Shown here: positions 25,627 through 36,199 of the stretch, piece after piece
How positions within the stretch are numbered: position 1 is the stretch's first letter
Layout: each line of letters opens with the position of its first letter
DNA from: Anaeromyces robustus
Lineage: Eukaryota; Neocallimastigomycota; Neocallimastigomycetes; Neocallimastigales; Neocallimastigaceae
DNA: 40,000 bases
Assembly: GCA_002104895.1 (NCBI GenBank)
Contig: MCFG01000041.1
Coordinates: 1 to 40,000, forward strand
Direction of reading: 5' to 3'
Program-made: the position numbers and the translations under genes
Notes under the pieces: model-generated
The model's database searches: none
What the model saw: only the letters and a program-made list of their open reading frames with translations
Told to the model about the DNA's origin: nothing

Positions 25627-26391
25627 ATTTTTTATATTATAAATTAAATTTTTTTTTCTATAACAATTTAGTATTAATATTATTGTTTATATTTTTCAAT
25701 TTCAAACCTTAAACATAAAAATAATTAAAAAAAAAAAATAAAATAAAATAAAAATAAAAACAGTTTATAATTATTATTAAAAATTATTATATTAAATATA
25801 AAATATATAATATTTAATATACTTAATATTATAATATTATATATTATATTAAATATATAATATTTAAATATTATTTTTAATTAAATCATTAATTTTTTTT
25901 TAAAAAATATTTTTTTAAAGTAGTACAGATTTTAATTTTTTTTTTTTTATTATTATTAATACATATAATAACAAATATCCATAAATAATTTTTTTTTCTT
26001 TTGACAATTAGAATTAGCATTATAAACTTCTTGATATCTTTATTTTCAATTTTTATTAGATAATAGTAATATTTTTTTGAAATTAAAATTACTTTATTAT
26101 TAAAAATATGTAATGAATTTTATCTAGTTTTAACTATTTCATGATATAAAATGAAATGTTTAAATATAAATATATTTTTAAATTAAAAAATTAATATTAT
26201 TTATTTCAAAAAAAAAAAAAATAAAATTTTTTTTTTTTGATTTTGTAGTATATTGATGGTGTGAAGAATATTTTCGAGAAATTTTTTCTTTTTTTCTTTA
26301 TTTTCATGTATTAAATATATAATATATAAATGTATTGTTAAATAAATAAATAATAATTTTCAATAGCTAAATACTCTAATTTATAAAATTC

Positions 26392-26428
<37 letters not shown>

Positions 26429-26519
26429 GAAAAAAGAAATGTAAATGGGTATTTTTAATATATTAAAAACCGAATATAATACAAATAAATACTTCAAAAA
26501 AAAAAAAAATTGAATATTT
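25627..26519. other. Intergenic region upstream of the GH25 gene
   Basis: AT-rich filler that should hold the GH25 promoter on the - strand and possibly the 5' part of the decayed ankyrin gene on the + strand. It includes a 33-base T run. A slightly richer patch at 26236-26285 (TGATGGTGTGAAGAATATTTTCGAGAAATT) may belong to the relic, but no readable protein is left. Confidence 0.55.
26395..26427. repeat. Homopolymer, 33 T
   Basis: Uninterrupted T run between CATA and GGA. It lies upstream of the first readable ankyrin fragment. Confidence 0.9.
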
Positions 26520-26930
26520 ATATTTATCCAATTTTTTTGATTTAAATCTGAAGAATTTCATACTTATATACTTATATTGATAATTGTTATACTATATATT
26601 ATGATAAAAATAATAAGTAATAAAAATATAGTAAAAATATAGTTAAATATTTAATTGAATACAGATGATAATAAAGAAAATAATTCAGGTTTCATGCTAT
26701 TATTTTACATATGCTACAAATAAAAAAAAAAATTGAATATTTATATTTATTCAATTTTTTGATTTAAATCTGAAGAATTTCATATTTATATACTTATATT
26801 GATAATTGTTATATTATGATAAAAATAATAAATAATAAAAATATAGTAAAATATTTAATTTAACACAGATGAAATAAAGAAAGTAATTCAGGTTTAAAAT
26901 AATTCAGGTTTCATGGTATTATTTTATATA
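26509..26930. repeat. Tandem duplication inside the ankyrin relic, 222 bp period
   Basis: GATTTAAATCTGAAGAATTT at 26539 recurs at 26761, with matching flanks on both sides through the VKYLIE codons and TTCAGGTTTCATG. The second copy has a further small duplication of AATTCAGGTTT. Confidence 0.85.
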
Positions 26931-28630
26931 GTACAAAATATGGAATAAGCATAAATGTTCTAAATAGAAACGGTGAAATATCATTGTTTTATGTCTTTAT
27001 GTGTATTATAATGAAAATGAAAAGATAGTAAAATAAAATATATTTTATTTGAATTTATAGAATAGTAGATGTATATAAAGAAGACGACAAAGTAAAGTAC
27101 CATTAATTTACATAGGTAAAATTGGAAATTGATAACTGTTTTTAATTGAACATGAAGTAAAAATAAATACAAATGATTCTAAAAACTATTTTATTCTAGT
27201 CAATATGGAAATGAAAAAAAAAATTATAATAATATTGTGTGAAATATGGTACAGAAATATATACATATATATATATAAATAGATATGAATAGATATGAAT
27301 AGATATGAATAGATAAATTACTTGGTAATAGGTCACTATATATTATATATATATATATGGATGAAAATATAGTAAAATATGTAATTGAACATAGATGATA
27401 AGAAATAAAATAATTCAGGTTTCATGCTATTATTTTATATAGTAAAATATGGAATAACCATAAATAGACTAAACAGAAACGGTGAGATATCATTATTTTA
27501 TATCTTTATGTGTATTATAATGAAAATGAAAAGGTAGTAAAATATTATATATTTATTTGAATTTATAGAATAGTAAATGTATATAAAGAAGGCGATAAAA
27601 TAAAGCACTATTAATTTACATAGGTAAAATTGGAAATTGATAACTTTCTTTAATTGAATATAGAGCAGAAATAAATAAAAATGATTCTAAAAAATTATTA
27701 TTTTATTTTAGTCAATATGGAAATTCAAAAAAAAAAAAAAATTAGTAAAATATTGTGTGAAATATGGTACAGAAATATATACATATATATATAAATAGAT
27801 ATAAATAGATATGAATCGAAAAATTACTTGGTAATAGATCACTATATATTATATATATATATGTATGAAAATATAGTAAAATATTTAATTGAATATGAGG
27901 TAGATATTAATAAACAAAATAGGTAAACATATTAATAAAAATATAAAATGGGAAAATATAATAAAGCAAACGTAAATAATAAAAAATATAATAATAATAA
28001 TAAAAAAAGCATCATTGTACAATGCATAAATATGAAATATAGTAAAATATTTGATAGAACATAAATTAGATATAAATAAGGAAATATATATAAATAGTGA
28101 AACATTCATTACATATTGCATATGAAAAAAAGTAATGAAAATGAAAATATAATGAAATATTTAATTGAATATAGAACAAAACAAATGTATATAATAAAAC
28201 TGGTAATAATACAAATACCCTATTATTAATTACATATATATAAATATATAAAATTTGATTAAGGTGTAATTAGAAAAAAAAAAATATTATAAAATATTTA
28301 AATAAGGAACAGGTATAAATACAGACAATCGAATAATAATGTTTTTAAATCATTATTATGCATTTAAAATAATAAAATATTTAATCTAATGTAGAACAAA
28401 TATAGATAAAGAAGTTATGAATGATGAAACGTCATTGTTTATTATTTGTAGACCATAAATTTTAAGAGCAAAATATTTAATATTACATGAAGCAAGTACA
28501 AATGCATATTGGAAATATAAATTAATAAAAAAAATAAAAAAAAGAATAAAAAATATAATAAAAAATATAATAAAAATATAATAAAAATATATATAAAAAT
28601 ATATAAAAATATATAAAAAATTAATTCTTG
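26520..28630 (+). pseudogene. Decayed ankyrin-repeat protein gene
   Basis: Ankyrin repeats can be read on the + strand only by moving between frames and past stops. VKYLIEY at 26642, VKYLI at 26846, VKYVIEH at 27372, VKYLIEYEVDINKQNR-stop at 27876, VKYLIEHKLDINKEIYIN followed by SETFITYC at 28042, MKYLIEYRT at 28152 and IKYLI-stop-CRTNIDKE then MNDETSLFIICR at 28372 all match the ankyrin consensus (V-KYLIE-GADIN-; GETPLFYAC). GEISLFY occurs near 26971 and 27480, preceded by Asn-Arg-Asn-like codons. Unit spacing of about 110 bases, or multiples of it, in the later copies exceeds the canonical 99 through indels. Ankyrin repeats mediate protein binding and such genes are numerous in anaerobic fungi. 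This copy cannot make a protein. Open frames on the - strand here are shadows. Confidence 0.85.
26850..27870. repeat. Tandem duplication inside the ankyrin relic, 509 bp period
   Basis: Two copies share landmarks such as GAAACGGTGA (26967 and 27476), GGTAAAATTGGAAATTGATAA, TACAGAAATATATACATATA and ATTACTTGGTAATAG. They differ by scattered substitutions and indels, so the duplication is older than the shorter ones in the window. Each copy holds about five degenerate ankyrin units. Confidence 0.88.
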
Positions 28631-28721
28631 TTATTGGTTTATTATCATTATTAAGTAGTTTTATCAAAATAACAACAACAATAACACAACAACAATGCTA
28701 ATAATATAATAGTAATAATAT

Positions 28722-28754
<33 letters not shown>

Positions 28755-28899
28755 AAATATTTGTTTTTAATTATATATTTTATAGTAATTAAATAAATTC
28801 AAAAGGGTTTGTTTTAATTTGTATAATATTTATTTAATTAAACCATTGTAAAATGAAAAAGAATAGAATAGTCTGTCCGAAAATTTATATATATGTTCA

Positions 28900-28930
<31 letters not shown>

Positions 28931-29741
28931 TTGTATGTCTAAATATATATATATATATTTATAATCATATTATTATTATTACTTTGTATTCAATTTGTAT
29001 TATAATAGTCTTTTATTTATATTTATGGTTATTGTATATTGTATTTAATATTAATAAACCATTAATTATTAATTAAAAAGTATTTTAATTTAAATGTTAA
29101 CAATATTTTTCTATTTAAATTAATATTTAATATATTCCATATATATGAAGTATGTTATAAAACTTGCATAGTATGTATTTTGTACTCTAATTGAAATGAA
29201 TTCATTTTATTTAGTACATTTAATTATTAATCAACCTAAAAATCAAAAAAATGTATAATATAAATGATTCATTTATAGTAATTAATTGATTATTATTATT
29301 TATAATATATTATATATATTATTATTTATATATATTTTTATTGAATAAATAATATAAAATGAAATATAATTTTATATATTAAACTATATATATTTAAATG
29401 TTATTTTATATATTAATATATAATTATATTTAAAATAAATATATAGATTTTATTTTTTTTTAATATGTAACCAAACTTTGATCTAATCTTATTATAGATC
29501 ACGTGAAAATATGTAGGTTTTAGTTTTTTTTTTATTATTATTACAGTAAAATTTTAAAATATATAATAATTTTTTTTATAAAAAAAAAATAATATATTTT
29601 AATATATTATTATTTTTTATTTATTTATTATAAAATAATTAATAATTAATTAATAAGTAATAAATTATAAGAAATTTTAAATGATATGAGTAAATTTAAA
29701 ATTATTTTAAAAACCTTTTTTATGTAAATATATATAACAAA
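28631..29741. other. Intergenic region after the ankyrin relic
   Basis: Contains a CAA/AAC-rich patch at 28664-28700, a 30-base T run at 28724-28753, and TTA runs. A sequence of mixed composition at 29465-29520 includes the inverted repeat GATCTA/TAGATC and TCACGTGA. No exon was recognised. Confidence 0.6.
29499..29506. promoter_or_regulatory. Candidate E-box TCACGTGA
   Basis: The CACGTG core is the binding site of bHLH factors (Pho4/Cbf1/USF type) and is palindromic with its flanks. Such a hexamer with four G/C is unlikely by chance in this base composition. It overlaps a GATCTA...TAGATC inverted repeat (29480-29500) and lies about 240 bases before the structured island at 29742. Confidence 0.35.
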
Positions 29742-29966
29742 TGTGGGCTAGTTTTTATCCTAGTTGTTAAGGCTTTGTCTTAACATATCTATGGTCTTTA
29801 GGTCGCCTGTGTGAGTCTAATAGTTTTCTCATTAAATTAGATTTTTATGTTAAAACTTACTCCTTCACAGGTAGATAATACATAAATTGTCAATAAAAAA
29901 GTCTCCCATTTAAAAATACATATGTTCAATATTCATATAATTCATGTGATATGTCACATGAATTAA
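29742..29966. other. Unidentified G+C-richer island with nested inverted repeats
   Basis: By hand count about one third of bases 29742-29870 are G or C, far above the flanks. Pairing elements: TGTTAAG/CTTAACA (29765-29771/29779-29785) around a 7-base loop; CCTGTG/CACAGG (29806-29811/29866-29871) enclosing GAGT/ACTC and TCTAAT/ATTAGA (29816-29821/29836-29841); and a 12 bp perfect stem, TAATTCATGTGA and its complement, at 29938-29965 with loop TATG. No open frame of note. Candidates are a structured non-coding RNA or the remnant of a mobile element. tRNA and common snRNA signatures were not found. Strand unknown. Confidence 0.5.
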
Positions 29967-32405
29967 TTGTAGTTAGTCAAAAATATATTATTATATAACA
30001 TAAAATTAATTTATACATAAAAAGAAATATAAAGAAAAATATATTGATTGTAGAATAAAAAAAAAAAGACAAATAATATTATAATAAGTAATAAAAAACC
30101 GTTTTTATAAAACTTTTTATACTATTATTATTGTTATTATATATATTTTTTTTATTGAAAAATTCTATTTTTTAAAGGGACTATAGTAATATTTAATTTA
30201 AAATAAAATTATTTAAAAAATTTAAATTGCTTTTTTATTTTTAATTTTTAATTTTTTTTTTATTAAAATATTATATATTTTATTTTATTTTATTTTATTT
30301 ATTGTTCTTTAATGTTTTAATGTTTAAAAGTTAACTGTATATATATATTTTTCCTTTTAAAATAATAATTTATTAATTATAGAATGATAAATTAATTAAA
30401 TTTTATTTTACTTTATATATAAAAAAAATTTTTTTGACTTTTATATTTAATTATAAATATAATGAAAAGTTTTATATTATCTTTTACTGAAGAAAAGTGA
30501 ACTTTTCCTAATATTTTTAATTCATAATATTTTAAAATAATGCATAGCTTATTTTATTTTTATCTTATTTTTTTTTTATCCTTATATTTTAATATTATGA
30601 ATAAAATGATAAAAATGAATGAAATCAGTTTATTATGTAATAATAATTTTATAATTTTGATTATTACATTAAAAATAGAAAATAGTATGTATATAAAAGT
30701 TTTTTATTTAATTTCATTTATTAATAATTACTCTATTTTTATAATTAACTATAAAATTAATAATTTTTTTAAGAAAATTTTATAATTTCTTATAAAGATT
30801 ATATCTATTAATGATTTAAAATAAAGAATAAATAAATCAAAATCAATCAATATAATATTAAAGTTTAAATGAAAAAATAAATATTATTATTATATTATTA
30901 GTATTAGTTAAATAATATTGTTATTTTTACTAATAAACAAATTTTTTTTAGCCATATGTCATGTTACATCTCTCTCAAATTAAAAAGAAATTTTTATAAT
31001 AACAATACTAATGATAATAACTATATAATGTAAAAAAAAAAAAGTAATAAAGTTTAAAATAAAATTTAAAATTAGATTAAATCACCGTATATTGAATAAT
31101 AGAGTTTATATAAATAGATTAAGATAGTTTTTTTTTTTTTTTTTCATTATATTTTATTTTATATTTAAAATATATATAAATAAAAGAAAGAAATATATAT
31201 AAAAACTTTTTATAAAAATTAATATATAAAATCATTGTTTTAATCAATTTTTCTTTCTTTCTTTCTTTTTTTTATTTTTTTAATTCATTACTTTTTATTA
31301 TAATTTATATCCATTAATAAAAAACAGTTATTAAGGTTTTATTTTTTTTTTCACTAAATTATATTCAATTATTAAAAACATTCTATAAAAAAAATATTCT
31401 AAATTTATTATATAATTATATAAATATACATAATATTTATAGCTTAAGATTTTTTTTTATTATAAATGTATTAATTCATTTCTTCCTTTTTATTTTATTT
31501 TATTTTATATTATTTATTTTAAACGTTTTATTATTATTTTACTTTTTTTTCTTTTTTATCTTTGTTTTTCTTTTTAATTATTTTGTATATAAAGTTACTG
31601 TTAAAGTTTACTTTAATTAATTAATAATTTTTTTTTTAAAAAAAAAAAAGTCATACATTTCTTTATCATTTATATTATTTCATTTATTTAAAATATATTA
31701 AAACGATAAAAAGGATATTTATTTTATTTAGTTAACATTTTATTATTTCTAAAAGTATAATTTATACTTAATTATTTCTATTTTAAAAGAGTTAAAAATT
31801 AAAATTCAATTATATTAATATTAATGATAATAAAGAACTATAATAATAAATTTTTTTTTTAAAAAAATAAGGAAATATAGATTATATAACATATAATACA
31901 GAAAGTAAATACTATTATATTATTAATAATAATTAATAGAAATAATATTTTTCTAAAAAAAAAAAAAAAAAAAAAAAAAGCTGCTTTATCAATGCATAAT
32001 GGTTCTTTTATTTTTAGCCCCACTTTTTTAGTTTTCTTTTTTTTTTATTTTGTGTTTTCATTTTTTATTTATTTATTTATTTAATTTTGAATTACATTAT
32101 TAGTTAATATTACTAAAATTTTGTCAGTATTACAATTACATAATGATTTAATATGATTATGATTATGATTATTATTCATTATAATCTTTTAATTTTTTTT
32201 TTATTTTTTTCTTTTCTTTTTATTTTTCTATTTTCTATTTAAAAAGTTTAATTGTTATTTTTTTATTTTAATTATATATTGTTATATATATTACAATATA
32301 ATATATAATAAATTAATTTTTTATTTATCTATATAATTTATAAATTTATATTTTATTTTTATTTTAAGTATATTTTATTAATATTAGTATAAAATTATAA
32401 TACAA

Positions 32406-32439
<34 letters not shown>

Positions 32440-34836
32440 TATAATATTTATTTACTTATTTATATAATATTTATTTATTTAATATTTAATATAAATATTG
32501 TATTTATTGTGTTAATATGAAAAAAAAAATTTTTTTTAATTTTACCTTGTTTTTATTTGTTTTAATTTGTTTTTACTTTTTTTTTTTTTTACTACAAATT
32601 AACTTTATATCTTTTTATTTTATTTTATTATATTATATTTAAAATATATTAAAACAATAAAAAGATATATTTTATTTTATTTTTATTATTTTATTTTATT
32701 TTATTTTATTTTTTATTTTATTTTATTTATTTATTTTATTTATTTATTTGTTTTGAAATATAAGTATATTTAATTCTCCTTTTTTTTTTTTATCTTTTTT
32801 ATTTTTTTTATTTTTCTTTAATTTGATGACTTTAAATTAAGATTTAATATAATATGATATATAATAAAATAAAATAAAATAAAATAAAATAAAATAAAAA
32901 ATAAAATAAAATATAATAAAAATAAAATAATTATTATAATAGAATTATAATAATAAAAAATATTATATATATTTATATATAATTCTTAATAGAATAAAAT
33001 ATTATATAATAATATAGAATAAAATATATTATAATTGGGAATTTAAAATTTGGATTTATAATTACAATCTTTTTTTCTCTTAATTTAATTCATTAATATT
33101 TTCAATTAGTATTTCTATTATTAATTATATAATATCATTTCATATTAATAATAAAAGGTCTTTTATTATTTTTTAAAGAAATACTCGAAATTCTTAACTA
33201 CTTGTATAAAATGAGCAGAATATAATATTTATAAATTGAAAAAAAAAAAGGGAGAGAATATTAATTACAAATATAGAATTTAAACAAGTAGTTTAATATT
33301 AACTATTGATTATATAAAAAAAATAAATAAATAAATAATATAAAATTATTACAGTGAAGTATGATACTCTCTTAATAGTATTTTTATATTCACTGTTATA
33401 TAAATATATATATTTATAGTTTTATTATTATTTTCAATATTATATGTTATAAACATTCTTTTTTTTTTTTTAAAAAAAAAAAAATATATTTTATTTAATA
33501 ATAAAAAAGCTACATAATTAAGTTTTAAGAAAAAGAAAAAAGAAAGAAATATATATATTCTATATTATATACTCTAATATATATTTTTTTAATTATAAAA
33601 ATAGGAATTTAACAAAATATATATTGTACATAATATATAGAAGAGTTTTTTTTTTTTTTTAAGTTTAATGATATTGAAAAAAAATATATATAAAATTCCA
33701 TAATAGATTTATTTTGTTATAAATATATTATATCTTTTATATTTATATCAATATACATATTTTTTCTTAATTTTTATATTTAACTATACATTTTACAAGT
33801 TTTTAAAGAAAAAGTAAATATAATTTTTAATATATATAATTTTATAATTTTATATATCTCTTATTAGTAATATTCAAAAAAAAAAAAAAAAATTGTATAA
33901 AAAATAAAAAAAAAAAAATAATAATAAACTAAATAATGAATTAATAAAACAAGAAACTTTAACAAATGATATAAAAAAAATAAAATAAAACAGTCAAAAA
34001 AATAGAAATAATAATTTATATATTTAATAAATTAATAATTTCAGAATATTGAAATGTACATTTTTATTAAAATATATATTATAGAAATATTAAATATTAA
34101 AATAATTTTAATATAAAAAATATTTGAAAATAATAATAATAATAATACAATAAAAAAACAGTAATATTATTTATTAGAATATAATTATAATTAATATTAT
34201 TGTAAAATATCAAATTTAAGAATTAAAGTCGAAAAATAATTGATATAAAAAAAAATTTTTTTATAAAATAACTATTATAGTTATAATTATGTATAATATT
34301 ATTAATTTATAACAAATTTAATTAATTTAATTCATTATATATTTTTTTATTAATTTGTTATTATAAATAATTAGAATTTCTTCAGCAAATTTTTTTTTAG
34401 TAAATTAATAATAATAATATATATATATATATAAAAGAAAACGTTTTATACAATTTTTATATTATATATTATATACCAATTTATTTTATTTTATATATAT
34501 AATTGTAATTATTAATTTTGGTTTTATTATTATTTGGTAAGTTATAAGAGATAATAAAAAAAATATTAAAATATTATTCATTACTATTAAATGTCTTTAT
34601 TTTTATTATTTTTTTTTTCAATAATATATATATTATAATATAAAATGAAAAATTATTAATTTCAATTTTTTACTTTATAATAAATTATATTATTATAATT
34701 TGAAATTTAAATAATATAAATTATGATATATTTGTGAATATCATTTTACTGTTACATTAAATAGTTTTCACAATAAAATAAAATAAAAAAGTAAAATATA
34801 AAAAAAAATATATAATATATATAAAAGCATTTCAAA
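29967..34836. other. Gene-free AT-saturated region upstream of the third gene
   Basis: Holds homopolymer and TTTA/TTTTA runs (32405-32470, 32680-32750, 32865-32900), a 25-base A run at 31955-31979, and an inverted-repeat cluster at 33196-33396. The open frame at 30540-30785 is a Phe/Ile/Asn string without domain character. The last 1000 bases should contain the promoter of the gene at 34837; AT-rich boxes are too frequent to pick one. Confidence 0.6.
33196..33396. repeat. Inverted-repeat cluster
   Basis: AACTACTTGT (33196-33205) pairs with ACAAGTAGTT (33284-33293). Sixty bases on, ACAGTGAA (33351-33358) pairs with TTCACTGT (33389-33396), with ATACT/AGTAT (33364-33368/33377-33381) inside it. 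GGGAGAGAATA and ATACTCTC in the two halves are also nearly complementary. The stretch is less AT-rich than its surroundings. Confidence 0.55.
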
Positions 34837-35104
34837 ATGAGTACTCTATATAGTAATTTGTCAACAGCTTCAAATAAAGCTAATGGTAATATATATTATA
34901 TTTTTTTATAACTTTTATTAAAAAAAAAAATCTTTTAATAAAATAAAGAGAAAAATAAAAAAAAACTAAATATAATTGTTATAATTTATTTTTCATGTAT
35001 TACTATATATATTAATAAAATAAAATGTAATCTACTTAATGAAATGAAATGAAAATTAAAATAATAAAATACTAAAAAAAAAATAATGAATAAATAATTA
35101 AACA

Positions 35105-35156
<52 letters not shown>

Positions 35157-35425
35157 CAGAAAAGTTAAATAATTCTGAAGTTAATTTAAAGTCAAAGGAT
35201 CTTACATCTAATATACCAACAATATCTTCTTCAAAAATAAAAAGAACTATAGACGAACATCATAAAAAATCGAAAATTATAAGAAATAGAAATTATAACT
35301 ATATAAAATCTTTAAATCAGACGAGGACAAATTTTAACTTTAATAAAAATAATATTCAGAAGAATCTTGGACTTGAAAATAAAGTTTCATTAAATAATTT
35401 ATTTAATCCAATACAGTTAACATTA

Positions 35426-35462
<37 letters not shown>

Positions 35463-36143
35463 GTAGTAATAATAACAATAATAATGATAATAATAGCAAT
35501 ATTATAAATAATGATGAAGGTAATATTAAAAATATTGAAGATAGTCATGAGAATGAGAATGATAATATATATAATGAAGATACCCTAAATAACTCAAAAA
35601 TTATAAAAAAAAATCAACAAAACGATGAAAATATAAATAATTCTTTTGAATATGATTTAAATTCAGATTTAATATCTAATTTACCACAAACTATCTTACA
35701 TAATAACAACAACAATAATAATAGTATAGATACACTAAATAAAATAGATTCGATACCATCCAATACCATAATATCATCTACTTCATCCACCAAAAATCAT
35801 CATTCATTAACTCCTAAATTAAGTCAACAAAATTCAATAAAAGAAATAGAGGATGAAAAGAAAGAAAAAATAGAAAAAGAAAAAGAAGAAAATGATGAAG
35901 AAGATAAAAATCATAATAATAAAAATAATTCATCAAATTTACCATCACCTATGTCATTATCATCTTTATCATCTTCATCAGATTCAAGTGATAGAAATTC
36001 AGAAGAAGAGGAAGCTCTTATACATGATATAGAAATTAGTCTATCAGAAACTGAAAATGAAAATGATATAGACAATGAAATAAATAATAATACTATTGAA
36101 GATAATGATAATAGTATTGATAGTGATAACACTAATAGTAATA

Positions 36144-36199
<56 letters not shown>

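Noticed and set aside
28386-28667. 93-codon open frame on the - strand
   Set aside because: It is antisense to readable ankyrin fragments and is Ile/Tyr/Phe-rich.
29765-29785. tRNA anticodon arm (stem with 7-base loop)
   Set aside because: The stem is 7 bp, not 5; loop position 33 is not T; no acceptor stem, D arm or GGTTCGA-type T arm can be placed around it.
29742-29998. Solo LTR with TG...CA ends
   Set aside because: Several TG and CA ends are possible, but no matching target-site duplication was found for any pair tried.
30540-30785. 81-codon open frame on the + strand
   Set aside because: Ile/Phe/Asn-rich, no domain and no nearby partner exons. A relic cannot be excluded but cannot be supported.
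34805-34830. TATA box before the third gene
   Set aside because: TATATAAAAG lies about ten bases from the start codon, too close for a TATA box, and such strings are everywhere in this DNA.
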